Origin: Lentisphaeria bacterium
Lineage (GTDB): Bacteria > Verrucomicrobiota > Lentisphaeria > Victivallales > JAADHT01
Assembly: GCA_015486135.1 (NCBI GenBank)
Contig: WFSE01000182.1
Span: 1-34,816 of the forward strand
Direction: 5' to 3'
Length of the DNA stretch: 34,816 bases
In this document: piece after piece, positions 8,405 to 16,331 of the stretch
Layout: each line of letters opens with the position of its first letter
Numbering within the stretch: the first letter of the stretch is position 1
Translations under genes and position numbers: made by a program
Notes under the pieces: generated by a model
The model's database searches: none
What the model was told of the DNA's origin: nothing
The model's input: the letters and a program-made list of their open reading frames with translations, nothing else

Positions 8405-9933
8405 GAACCACCCCAAACTTGGCATTGTTTCTTCGAACGCTCACGGTAGACGGAAAGCATTGGGTGGTTTACGCTCTGCGCCTGCTGATGCTCGGCACCA
8501 TCGCGGTAACGCTTCTACAGTTTCTGCTCTCCTCCGTCCTCAGCGCGCAAAGCGCGGCGCCGGGCTTGGAGTTTTTCAGCCTCGTAGTGTCGACGAACCT
8601 CCTGTTCATCTCTATTTGCGGGATCGTAGTCTTCTCGACGGCGATAACCGAGGAGAAAGAGGTGGGATCGTTAGGACTCCTTATGATGACGGGACTCACT
8701 CCGCTGGCCACACTCCTCAGCAAAGGAACCAGCAAGCTACTGGTAGGGGCGGGCCTGGTCATGGCGCAATTGCCTTTCTCCATACTCGCCGTCACACTAG
8801 GCGGTGTCGGCGAACGCCAAGTCCTGGCGGCCTACGCGGCGATATTGGCTTATATGTTCTTCGTGGGAAATCTGGCGTTGTTCTTCTCGGTTGTTTCCGC
8901 CCGTTCCGCCAAAGCAATGACTCTCACATTCTTGGCATTGCTCGCATTCAACATCGCCGTCATCTCCTATCCTGCGACACGCTGGCTATCCTCGGCGGAC
9001 AGAATAAAAGACATCCTGTCAACTGGATTCTCCGGCCCCACAGTAGGTCCCTTCGAGGCAACGATGACAGCGATTGGCCTGTTGTTCTTTCTATGCTCCC
9101 TGGTGATTTTCAACTCCCTTTCACGAGAAGTCGGAGACGGCACCCCCACCACTCCGCGAACCCCGTTCAGCATTCGCGGACGCAGAATCCAGCTATTCCC
9201 AGTGCCGAGGGCATGGAACAACGCTATCGCATGGAAGGAATTCTATTTTGTCCACGGAGGCCTCTTCGGGGTGCTGGGACAATTCATTATCCTACCGGGA
9301 GCCATCGTCTTGGGAAATCACATGGCAGGAACAACCAACATGCTTCCGCCATACACGAGCATCCCGACACTAATGGCCATCGTAGGGTGCTTAATCCTTT
9401 TCATCCAAGGAATCAGTGTAAGCTCAATGCTCTTCGGATCGGAAATACACGAAAAAACATATCCCCTTATCGCTCTACTGCCCCGCCAGAAACACCGCGT
9501 CGCCTATAGCAAACTGCTCGGAGCCTCGATATCAATGCTCCCGGCGTTAACCTGCGCCATCCTCGGAATAGCGATTATAATGGCCACTGAACCGGCAAAC
9601 GTATCTGCGAATATGCTCCTCCTGGCAGCACACGCAATACCGCAATGCATTCTCTTCTACTATCTCGTCGTTTATTTCTCCTTCAAAATACGGTTCGGAT
9701 CGTTTGTGGTGGCGGCGTTCGTCTTAGGCACCATTCAGGTATTCCTTGGAATTCCCATGGGCCTCCTACTCGCAATAACAAATGCGCTCACACACTCTAT
9801 ACAAGGCGGGCTTTTCGCGGAATTGGTGGCCGTGCTGATAAACGGAGCCTTCGCCATTTTGACTTGCGGCTCCATCGTCTTTTTCCTGCATAGGCTTATC
9901 GGAATTGAACTCGAACGAGCCTCCGGAACATGA
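8401..9933 (+). CDS. ABC-2 type transporter permease
   Basis: 510 aa of mostly hydrophobic sequence with roughly twelve membrane segments arranged as two halves. The first half has a cytoplasmic TAITEEKEVGSLGLLMMTGLTP segment (about residues 80-101), the coupling-helix region characteristic of ABC-2 permeases, and the second a similar SEIHEKTYPLIALLPRQKHRVAYSK region. This suggests an internally duplicated permease. No ATPase gene adjoins it, so the ATP-binding subunit must lie elsewhere or the permease has another partner. The start codon overlaps the stop of the upstream kinase gene by four bases, which implies a joint role, for example kinase-controlled export. The substrate is unknown. 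Confidence 0.75.
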   Translation: MRTTPNLALFLRTLTVDGKHWVVYALRLLMLGTIAVTLLQFLLSSVLSAQSAAPGLEFFSLVVSTNLLFISICGIVVFSTAITEEKEVGSLGLLMMTGLTPLATLLSKGTSKLLVGAGLVMAQLPFSILAVTLGGVGERQVLAAYAAILAYMFFVGNLALFFSVVSARSAKAMTLTFLALLAFNIAVISYPATRWLSSADRIKDILSTGFSGPTVGPFEATMTAIGLLFFLCSLVIFNSLSREVGDGTPTTPRTPFSIRGRRIQLFPVPRAWNNAIAWKEFYFVHGGLFGVLGQFIILPGAIVLGNHMAGTTNMLPPYTSIPTLMAIVGCLILFIQGISVSSMLFGSEIHEKTYPLIALLPRQKHRVAYSKLLGASISMLPALTCAILGIAIIMATEPANVSANMLLLAAHAIPQCILFYYLVVYFSFKIRFGSFVVAAFVLGTIQVFLGIPMGLLLAITNALTHSIQGGLFAELVAVLINGAFAILTCGSIVFFLHRLIGIELERASGT

Positions 9934-10050
9934 ATATAGATTTACAACTATGCTTTGCCCGAAAATTAGAAAACTAGGAATTAGTGCCTACTGAATAATT
10001 GGCAAGTGCCTTATTTTCATAGTGTTAAATTCCCTTTTAGCGGGTCACTC

Positions 10051-10073
10051 CTCGCGGAGACGCAGAGGCCGCA
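10051..10073. repeat. GCGGAGACGCAGAGGCCGCA-type intergenic repeat
   Basis: The string CTCGCGGAGACGCAGAGGCCGCA resembles the 'cgcagagacgcagag' class of intergenic repeat seen in many unrelated bacterial genomes (recalled, not searched). The stretch 9934-10153 otherwise shows no gene and only repeat pieces. Confidence 0.35.
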
Positions 10074-10098
10074 AAAACGAAAATCAGGGGGCATACAA

Positions 10099-10127
10099 TA
10101 GGGCTTGCTGAAAAAGTCGGAAACGTG
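10099..10127 (+). repeat. Repeat end TAGGGCTTGCTGAAAAAGTC
   Basis: The best-preserved copy of the short repeat family. It shares AAAAAGTC, then two bases, then G-A-(A)-ACGTG with 6033-6050. It lies just beyond the 3' end of the small AT-rich membrane protein gene. Confidence 0.5.
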
Positions 10128-10153
10128 CTAATCCTCCAGGGCATCCGCCTAGG

Positions 10154-10624
10154 TCAAGACATTACCACAGCAAAAATTGAAATGACTAATGTATTTAAAA
10201 ATAATCCTACATATCCATAGAATTTTAATTCTCTTGCTTTCCTCTCATCTAATCTGTCCTTATTCTGTTTTATCATCTCGCATCCTTTATAGCCCAAAAA
10301 CAACCCCAAAAAACAAGGGATACCATAGAAAAACAATCCCAAAAGACTTAATGCAAGGCTTACATAAATATATCTTTCTATATTATCCAATTGTATATTT
10401 GTGGAATTTGTATTGTGTAAATCTATCTCTTTGCCTTCGCTTGTTTCCGTTTTTTCCGTCTTGTCATTTTTTTTAAACAGAATATTTGAAATAATTAGAA
10501 TAGTTCCGACAGAGATGATTATGGTCATGTTTGAATTTTTTGAGATGCAGCCTCTATCGAGTAGCAGAATTGAAACAATCATTACTATTGCACAGCAACA
10601 CTCAAATATTTCAAAGGCTTTCAT
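10154..10624 (-). CDS. Small membrane protein, DUF4190-like
   Basis: 156 aa. Two hydrophobic segments lie near the N-terminus (CCCAIVMIVSILLL and MTIIISVGTILIISNILF), a charged linker spans about residues 52-75, and two further segments are separated by a Gly-rich turn: LALSLLGLFFYGIPCFLGLFLG and GYVGLFLNTLVISIFAVVMS, with a KGCEMIKQNKD loop. The last part resembles DUF4190-type proteins, where two helices flank a 'G..al..IkrG' loop. Function is unknown. The gene is strikingly AT-rich beside its neighbours and sits among broken genes and repeat ends, so it is likely acquired. AAGGGG lies about ten bases before the ATG. Confidence 0.6.
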   Translation of the reverse strand: MKAFEIFECCCAIVMIVSILLLDRGCISKNSNMTIIISVGTILIISNILFKKNDKTEKTETSEGKEIDLHNTNSTNIQLDNIERYIYVSLALSLLGLFFYGIPCFLGLFLGYKGCEMIKQNKDRLDERKARELKFYGYVGLFLNTLVISIFAVVMS

Positions 10625-10763
10625 AAATCATCACCCCCCTTCACAGCTTGCACTCCTATCCACCAACATTTGCAATGTAGTAGTGACAGCGCTTTTCATC
10701 ATGAGGTTGTCTACGGGGCCTGGTTAATCTTCTCCTTTGTCCTTGGACTTTTCCCCGGGCTTT

Positions 10764-10992
10764 TTATCCTTCACATCCTTCTTTTAAAGAACGTAAATTG
10801 CAATATTTAGCGGCATCATACCAAGATACATCGACAACAGGATAATTGCCTCCAACTGGTATAAAAAAAAACTTCACGTTTTTTCCCTCATTAAGCTTTT
10901 TCGTTTGTTGGAGTCTTAAAGTTGTAGCAGTCGGATTTATTCCCATTAATTTTTTATAATCTCGTTGCGTTACTTCATATTTATCAATCCGC
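10764..10992 (-). pseudogene. Fragment of a formylglycine-generating-enzyme (SUMF1/FGE-sulfatase) domain protein
   Basis: The open frame reads RIDKYEVTQRDYKKLMG, then after an insert-like stretch VGGNYPVVDVSWYDAAKYCN. These are the hallmark opening (DKYEVT...Y) and the YPVV.VSWYDA..YCN block of the SUMF1/FGE-sulfatase fold. Normal domains are over 200 residues; here only about 70 remain, with no start and no catalytic C-terminal half. Upstream it abuts the 3' end of the SGNH hydrolase gene (stop at 10984) in another frame. After its own stop another frame ends KSKDKGED at 10724. This is a truncated gene remnant. The remaining 10625-10763 holds no recognisable gene. Confidence 0.65.
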
Positions 10993-12507
10993 CCCTTGGG
11001 GTTCAGCTTCCCTTTTGGCACCGCGCAAGGCGCGCTCCAGCGCTTTGGCCACAACGGCGTGTCCATCCGGAGTCCAATGCTGGTCGTAACTGAAATAGAC
11101 TTGCGTTCCCCGCTTCATAGCGTCCAGTAATGGTTGGGAGAAGGAGACGAATCCAACGTCCTCCTCCGCGCAAAACGCCCGCAGCGTCTTCTCACGCATT
11201 CCGAGGTTGGCGAATATATTCTTCTTCAATTCATCCGCCGGGGGCAGCCATTTCGATTTCAAGGAAACGTATTCCCGCAATCCTTCCGCGGGAATTTCCT
11301 CTGGTGGAATAAGGCGCAAAACCATCTCCTCCTTCGAGGGGACAAAACAGACAATCAACTTGGCGCCAATCGTATCGCACGTCTTTTTCAAACGCCTCAA
11401 CGCCTCGGCCGCGGCTAGCCATCCTTTAGTATCTTTGAATCCCTTTCCCGCCTCGGCTATCTGCCATAATCTCCCCTCCTCCATAAAATAACACACTCCG
11501 CCCTCGACACGCACCACGGGCAACCAAGACAGTCCGCCCTCACTCTTCGACACCGAACCAGAACCGCTCTTAGCAGCCACCGCACCTTTTGCAGGCTCGC
11601 GGCTCAACAAGAGCCGCAGCCATTTCCTCAACGTCATTATCACCGGAGAAGTTTTCTTCAGTTCGCGCATTTTTTCGCCAAGGGTTTTGGGCTTTTGGAC
11701 AAAGTCCATCTTTCCGTCGGCACCGCGTTTGATCTCTATCGATCGGATTCTCCCAGGAGCTAGCTTGTCCCGGAAATCATTCCCCTCGTAAATGGCGCAA
11801 ACCACCGTTTTAGGCTTCAACGGGACGCCAAACCTCTCGAACGCCAACCAATAATCGACCGGGTCGCTTCCAGACATCCCCAAATTGTAGACGTTCTCCC
11901 CAAGCTGTTTCGCCAGCAACACGGGCCATACGCGATCGTCCGAAACGTTCGAACCCTCCGTGAATGAATCTCCAAGCGCCACGATATCGTAACGGGAAAG
12001 CAACGGAGAATGATTTCGAAATCCGAATTTATCGGTAGAAAGGGTGCATTCCGTTTCGGGGTAGGTCTTTATAGCCCCGCCAGCGGCCAACTCCTCCGGC
12101 AAAACGTCCCTCACCTTGACGGTATATTCCTCGTTCGGTGGACGATGATACACCTCCCCCGTTTTCACGTATCGGGCGTCGAAGCACCGAACAACCACGT
12201 CCACCACCACCAAACTCATCAAGGTGGCGCCAACCATGGTAACCGCGGCGAATATCCTACGCCTACGCGCCTTCCGGTCAGTAGTCGTGATAATCAACCC
12301 CGCCATCACCGACACCGGGACGGCAACAAACAGCAGGAACGACATCCTCTCCAAAGAATACATTCCCAAATAGATCGGATGGGACTTGAGCCGCATCTTC
12401 TCCAAGTTGCTTGGAACAAGCCACAACGGCAGATTCACCAAAACAATGGTGATCCATACAGCCCAAGCCCTGTGCTCACGGAAAAATTTAACGACTGCTC
12501 CAAGCAT
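10984..12507 (-). CDS. Membrane-anchored SGNH/GDSL-type hydrolase (AlgJ/AlgX-like)
   Basis: 507 aa from the ATG at 12507, chosen because AGGAG lies eight bases before it; a GTG at 12516 is also in frame. Three hydrophobic helices occupy about residues 12-120 (WAVWITIVLVNLPLWLV; FLLFVAVPVSVMAGLII; MVGATLMSLVVVDVVV). The remaining part has the SGNH blocks: GDSFTEG with the nucleophile Ser, MSGSDPVDYW, YEGNDF with the Asn, and near the end SYDQHWTPDGH with an Asp-x-x-His pair. This matches the SGNH hydrolase-like proteins that acetylate or deacetylate polysaccharides at the membrane, but the substrate is not deducible. It follows icd by 24 bases. The C-terminus may have been trimmed, because the FGE fragment begins right at its stop. 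Confidence 0.75.
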   Translation of the reverse strand: MLGAVVKFFREHRAWAVWITIVLVNLPLWLVPSNLEKMRLKSHPIYLGMYSLERMSFLLFVAVPVSVMAGLIITTTDRKARRRRIFAAVTMVGATLMSLVVVDVVVRCFDARYVKTGEVYHRPPNEEYTVKVRDVLPEELAAGGAIKTYPETECTLSTDKFGFRNHSPLLSRYDIVALGDSFTEGSNVSDDRVWPVLLAKQLGENVYNLGMSGSDPVDYWLAFERFGVPLKPKTVVCAIYEGNDFRDKLAPGRIRSIEIKRGADGKMDFVQKPKTLGEKMRELKKTSPVIMTLRKWLRLLLSREPAKGAVAAKSGSGSVSKSEGGLSWLPVVRVEGGVCYFMEEGRLWQIAEAGKGFKDTKGWLAAAEALRRLKKTCDTIGAKLIVCFVPSKEEMVLRLIPPEEIPAEGLREYVSLKSKWLPPADELKKNIFANLGMREKTLRAFCAEEDVGFVSFSQPLLDAMKRGTQVYFSYDQHWTPDGHAVVAKALERALRGAKREAEPQGAD

Positions 12508-12531
12508 TGAGACCACTCCTGGGAAAAAGCA

Positions 12532-13788
12532 TCACATCCTTTCCGCCACGGATTGGGCGAACTCGGAGCACTTCAGCTCCGTCGCCCCGTCCATCATCTT
12601 GGCGAAGTCGCACGTGACGACCTTGTCCTCTATCGCCTTCTCTATTCCTTGGACAACAAGGTCGGCGGCCTCATTCCAGCCAAGATGACGGAACATCATC
12701 TCTCCGGAAAGCGCCAAGGAGGACGGATTGAGTTTGTCCTGCCCGGCAAACTGCGGCGCCGAACCATGGGTGGCCTCGAACACGGCCAAGCCGCCCTCGT
12801 AGTTGATATTCGCTCCAGGCGCTATGCCGATTCCGCCAACACATGCCGCGGCGGCGTCGGAAATATAATCTCCATTCAAGTTGGTGGTGGCGATCACGTC
12901 ATGCTCCTCGGGACGCGTCACGATTTGCTCCAGAAAAGCGTCGCAGATGCAGTCCTTGACTACCACCTTGTCTTCCGGGGGAGCGCCATCGAGATCCGAC
13001 AACACCACGGCCTTGTCGGCAAATTCCCGCCGCGCCAGCTCGTATCCCCACTCCTTGAAAGCCCCCTCGGTGAACTTCATTATGTTCCCTTTGTGGACCA
13101 ATGTCACGGAACGGCGATTATTCTCCACAGCGTATTTCAACGCCGCCCGGATCAGCCGTTCGGAACCCCGCTTCGAGACTGGCTTGACCCCGATTCCGCA
13201 TTCCTCGGGAAAGCGTATGGCGTCAACCCCCATCTCCGACCGCAGAAACTCCACCACCTTGTCAGCCTCCGCGGAACCCGCGGGCCATTCGATCCCCGCG
13301 TAGATATCCTCGGAATTCTCGCGGAACACCACCATGTCGGTCCTTTCCGGATGCTTCACCGGGGACGGCACCCCTTGGAACCACCGTACCGGACGCAAGC
13401 ACACGTACAAGTCCAGCGCATGCCGCATGGCGACGTTTATCGAACGGATCCCACCGCCAACAGGTGTTGTCAGAGGCCCCTTGACAGCAATACGGTATTC
13501 CTTTATGGCGTCCAATGTCTCTTGAGGTAGATGTTTCCCCTCGCCATACCGCTCTACCGCCTTCCCTCCGGCGAAAATCTCCAACCACGAGACACGTCGC
13601 CGCCCTCCGTAGGCCTTCTCAACCGCGGCGTTCCAGATTATCATGCTCGCAGCCATAACCTCGGGCCCAATTCCATCCCCCTCGATATAAGGAATCACCG
13701 GGTTGTCCGGCGCGGACAGGCTCCCGTCCGAGCCAACAACCACCCGCTCTCCGCCACCGCCTCCAACTTCTTCATGTTTTCCAGTCAT
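12532..13788 (-). CDS. icd: Isocitrate dehydrogenase (Icd type I)
   Basis: 418 aa from the ATG at 13788 (an ATG at 13797 sits too close to AAGGG). It aligns by eye with E. coli Icd: [27 protein letters not shown] (containing the substrate-binding and AceK-phosphorylated Ser), [26 protein letters not shown], and [12 protein letters not shown] with the metal-binding Asp residues. It oxidises isocitrate to 2-oxoglutarate in the TCA cycle. The cofactor site differs from NADP-specific E. coli Icd: HGTAPKYAG becomes HGSAPQFAG (Lys344 to Gln, Tyr345 to Phe) and TYDFERLM becomes TCDFAKMM (Tyr391 to Cys, Arg395 to Lys). NADP preference is therefore not assured. It heads a unit with the SGNH hydrolase. 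Confidence 0.95.
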   Translation of the reverse strand: MTGKHEEVGGGGGERVVVGSDGSLSAPDNPVIPYIEGDGIGPEVMAASMIIWNAAVEKAYGGRRRVSWLEIFAGGKAVERYGEGKHLPQETLDAIKEYRIAVKGPLTTPVGGGIRSINVAMRHALDLYVCLRPVRWFQGVPSPVKHPERTDMVVFRENSEDIYAGIEWPAGSAEADKVVEFLRSEMGVDAIRFPEECGIGVKPVSKRGSERLIRAALKYAVENNRRSVTLVHKGNIMKFTEGAFKEWGYELARREFADKAVVLSDLDGAPPEDKVVVKDCICDAFLEQIVTRPEEHDVIATTNLNGDYISDAAAACVGGIGIAPGANINYEGGLAVFEATHGSAPQFAGQDKLNPSSLALSGEMMFRHLGWNEAADLVVQGIEKAIEDKVVTCDFAKMMDGATELKCSEFAQSVAERM

Positions 13789-13943
13789 TGCAACCATTCC
13801 CTTCTCACATCATGCGCAATCGCAGACACATCCGACATCACCGAACCAAACCGACAGCCATCCTCCCCGCCCTCCCATTCTAAACCCAGCCTCCCGTTTT
13901 TCAACCATCCCCAATTCCACATCCCCAAATCCAATTAGAACCC

Positions 13944-13963
13944 AATTAGGGACAGGTTAATTG
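13944..13963 (+). repeat. 20-base dispersed repeat AATTAGGGACAGGTTAATTG
   Basis: Second copy of the sequence at 6004-6023. It lies in the 381-base gap between icd and argC (13798-14178). A C-rich stretch precedes it. After it, on the minus strand, a short frame encodes GLCGRTLHVLAGAGLALLALLLKF, a lone hydrophobic helix without a start; this is not called as a gene. Confidence 0.55.
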
Positions 13964-14133
13964 TGGTTCTCGTTATGAAAACCCGCGGAATTTGAGGAGC
14001 AAAGCCAGAAGTGCTAATCCCGCCCCCGCCAAGACATGCAACGTCCTTCCGCAAAGCCCGGCCTGTCACGCCGTAAGTTTACTGAGGGCGGAAAGGGTTC
14101 ACAGAGCGAACGGAGGGATATATTTCGCGCCCT

Positions 14134-14167
14134 CCTCCCCGTGTTTATCCGAGTCCATCCGTGGTAC
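14134..14167. repeat. Degenerate GTGTTTATCCGAGTCCATCCGTGG intergenic repeat
   Basis: CCCCGTGTTTATCCGAGTCCATCCGTGGTAC resembles the widespread 'ATCCGTGTCCATCCGTGG' intergenic repeat class known from several bacterial phyla (recalled). It lies just beyond the 3' end of argC. No coding potential. Confidence 0.35.
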
Positions 14168-14178
14168 TTCTTCCTAGC

Positions 14179-15198
14179 CTAAATCAATCCCTCGGACTCA
14201 TCAAGTCCCAACATGATATTGGCGCACTGGACCGCTTGCCCCGAAGCGCCTTTGGTAAGGTTGTCTATTGCGGAAGTAACAATTATCTGTCTGGAACGTT
14301 CATCGAATACATGGCCGATCTCGCAGGTATTCGTCATGGTAACGTGCTTCGTATCGGCGGTAGAGCCGCAAGGGAGGACGTTGACGAACGGCTCGTTGGA
14401 ATAGGCGTCCTCCAGCGCTTCGCCGACCGCCCCTTTTCCGAATGTCGGCCCCGGAGTCAAGAACATGGTCGAGTTTATGCCCCGTCTCATCGGAGCCAAA
14501 TGGGGAACAAAAGTAACTAGCGCCTCGCATCCAGCAGCAGCCGAAAGCTCCATCTCCATTTCAGGTATATGACGATGTCCCGACGGAGCGTAGGCTCTAA
14601 AGCTTTCTGCGCACTCCGGGTACAGGAACGCGTCCGCCAGTTTGCGTCCGGCTCCGGTAACTCCACTGGCGCTGGCAACCAATATTCCCTTCGGGGATAT
14701 CACTCCGGCGCGTAGAAGCGGAGCCAAAGGAAGAATTACGCTTGTGGGATAACATCCCGGACAAGCGACCATGGACGCTCCCGCCACCTCGTCCCGATGC
14801 AGTTCGGGGAGGCCGTAAACAGCTGTTCCAAGCAGTCCCGGAGCTGGATGTTCGGTTTTGTAGTACTCCGCGTAAACGGCGGCATCGCTGAGTCTGAAAT
14901 CGGCACTGATGTCAACGACCTTCACTCCCGCTTTTACGAGCGGGACCGCGAACTCCGCGGCGAGGCCATGGGGCAACGCCAAAAACGCGATATCCGCACT
15001 GTCGGCTATTTTTTCGACATCGGGCGCTTCGAATGTCGTATCGAGCCACCTGAACCGCGGAAAGACCTGCCCTAGCGGCTGGCCGGCATAACGGCGGGAA
15101 GTCACCGTGTCGATGGATATTGCCGGATGAGCCGCTAGAATGCGAATCAATTCCTCGCCAGAATACCCCGAAGCTCCGATGATGGCGGCTTTAAACAT
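14179..15198 (-). CDS. argC: N-acetyl-gamma-glutamyl-phosphate reductase
   Basis: 339 aa starting at MFKAAIIGASGYSGEELIRIL (ATG at 15198, preceded by GGGGG); the upstream GTG/ATG extension adds no family sequence. Residues 4-15 are the NADPH-binding GxxGxxG fold. The active-site Cys lies in VACPGCYPTS at about residue 147, and the His region in SGHRHIPEMEMEL near 205. The enzyme makes N-acetylglutamate semialdehyde, the third step of arginine synthesis. It follows rpsI by 84 bases on the same strand and probably shares the ribosomal-protein transcript. No other arg gene is nearby. Length and motifs are normal for the family. Confidence 0.95.
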   Translation of the reverse strand: MFKAAIIGASGYSGEELIRILAAHPAISIDTVTSRRYAGQPLGQVFPRFRWLDTTFEAPDVEKIADSADIAFLALPHGLAAEFAVPLVKAGVKVVDISADFRLSDAAVYAEYYKTEHPAPGLLGTAVYGLPELHRDEVAGASMVACPGCYPTSVILPLAPLLRAGVISPKGILVASASGVTGAGRKLADAFLYPECAESFRAYAPSGHRHIPEMEMELSAAAGCEALVTFVPHLAPMRRGINSTMFLTPGPTFGKGAVGEALEDAYSNEPFVNVLPCGSTADTKHVTMTNTCEIGHVFDERSRQIIVTSAIDNLTKGASGQAVQCANIMLGLDESEGLI

Positions 15199-15282
15199 AA
15201 TACCCCCTGTCGAAAAACGCCAGGAAAACACACGGCGGCCCGGCGATAACGCCAAGCCGCCGGAAAAAAACACAATTTGAAA

Positions 15283-15684
15283 TCAGCGTTTGGAAAACTG
15301 GAAACGCTTTCTAGCGCCAGGCTGTCCAGGTTTCTTACGTTCTTTAACCCGAGCGTCGCGTGAAAGCATACCGCAATTCTTCAATACTGGTTTCAGCGTC
15401 TCGTCCCGTTTAAGCAACGCCCTGGCGATACCGTGCCGGAACGCGCCGGCCTGTCCGACCAATCCTCCGCCGCTAATATTGGCGTTGACATCAACAGTCT
15501 TCAAGGAGTCGGTGACCGCTAATGGCTGTTTTATGAAGCCAATCACCGATTCGGACGGGAAATAATCGCCGAGTTTCTTGCCATTGACCTTGATTTGTCC
15601 AGTCCCGGAGGACATGCGCACGCGCGCCACCGCGCTCTTCCGTCGCCCTGTGGCCCAAATCTCGTCTTCTTTCTTCAGTGCCAT
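15283..15684 (-). CDS. rpsI: 30S ribosomal protein S9
   Basis: 133 aa with all S9 signatures: ATGRRKSAVARVRM near the N-terminus, GGGLVGQAGAFRHGIARAL in the middle (the S9 signature) and the conserved C-terminal KKPGQPGARKRFQFSKR, whose last Lys-Arg reaches the P-site tRNA. It follows rplM by 40 bases, the usual bacterial order. The start ATG (15684) is preceded by AGGTGG. Confidence 0.98.
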   Translation of the reverse strand: MALKKEDEIWATGRRKSAVARVRMSSGTGQIKVNGKKLGDYFPSESVIGFIKQPLAVTDSLKTVDVNANISGGGLVGQAGAFRHGIARALLKRDETLKPVLKNCGMLSRDARVKERKKPGQPGARKRFQFSKR

Positions 15685-15724
15685 GTTTTTCCACCTCTAT
15701 TGTGTTATTCGGCAGTGGAGATTA

Positions 15725-16150
15725 TTACTCCGCCTTTTCCAGTTTCTGAGCTTCGTGTGGATGCTCCGGCCCAGCGTAAACCTTCAACTTCTTGAATTGG
15801 GCCCTGCCAAGCCTTCCATGTGGCAACATACCCCATACCGCGTCCTTAACCAAACGCTCGGGCTTGCGAGAGCGGATTTCGCCAGCGGTATGTTGCTTCA
15901 AACCTCCAGGATAACCGGAGTAATCGGAATAGACCTTCTTCTCCTCCTTCTCTCCCGTAAGCACTACTTTCCCCGCATTCACGACAACGACAAACGCTCC
16001 CGTATCGATATGGGGCGTGTAAGTGGGGCTGTCTTTTCCGCGGAGAGCGTTGGCGACTTTCACCGCCAATCTGCCCAAAGGCACGCCCTCGGCATCGAAT
16101 AGGACATGCTTCCTCTCGATTTCGCCTTTCTTGGCCAAATATGTTCCCAT
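15725..16150 (-). CDS. rplM: 50S ribosomal protein L13
   Basis: 142 aa beginning MGTYLAKKGEIERK. The start at 16150 is chosen because AGGAATT precedes it and the sequence aligns with L13 from here; the longer frame to 16186 contains the promoter-proximal leader. Conserved blocks: HVLFDAEGVPLGRLA, ALRGKDSPTYTPHIDTGAFVVVVNA, YSDYSGYPGGLKQ, and AVWGMLPHGRLGRAQFKKLKVYAGPEHPH. L13 is an early assembly protein of the large subunit. It is the first gene of rplM-rpsI-argC, with a promoter visible about 80-107 bases upstream. Confidence 0.98.
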   Translation of the reverse strand: MGTYLAKKGEIERKHVLFDAEGVPLGRLAVKVANALRGKDSPTYTPHIDTGAFVVVVNAGKVVLTGEKEEKKVYSDYSGYPGGLKQHTAGEIRSRKPERLVKDAVWGMLPHGRLGRAQFKKLKVYAGPEHPHEAQKLEKAE

Positions 16151-16229
16151 AATTCCTAATATCCTGTTACTACGTTGACACGACATGTGCCGGCGCGCCG
16201 ATCGGGAAGGCGCGTCGGAGCGAACGCGT

Positions 16230-16257
16230 ATGTTAGCGCATATATGGCGCTTGTCAA
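16230..16257 (-). promoter_or_regulatory. Sigma70-type promoter for rplM-rpsI-argC
   Basis: On the minus strand TTGACA (16257-16252) and TAACAT (16235-16230) are separated by 16 bases. The -35 box is a perfect consensus and the -10 matches four of six. Transcription would start near 16222, about 70 bases before the rplM ATG. Confidence 0.7.
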
Positions 16258-16261
16258 CCTA

Positions 16262-16294
16262 GTGGGAGGGCTTTTTTCAATCCCCCCATCCCAC
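16262..16294 (-). terminator. Possible terminator hairpin after uvrB
   Basis: GTGGGAGGG at 16262-16270 pairs with CCATCCCAC at 16286-16294 (one mismatch) around a 15-base loop. It lies between the uvrB stop and the rplM promoter. No U tract follows on the minus strand, so it may be a weak or factor-dependent end. Confidence 0.35.
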
Positions 16295-16331
16295 GCCGCG
16301 AATTTCGTCCGCGACGCGGCTGTTCCCTGGC

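Noticed and set aside
12553-13530. Long plus-strand open frame (about 325 codons) opposite icd
   Set aside because: It is fully antisense to a clear isocitrate dehydrogenase and has no family sequence; it arises from the GC-rich codon pattern.
13980-14060. Minus-strand hydrophobic tail (LAGAGLALLALLLKFRG) reminiscent of a PEP-CTERM or sorting-signal end
   Set aside because: There is no PEP motif and a stop codon lies shortly upstream; too short to be called a gene.
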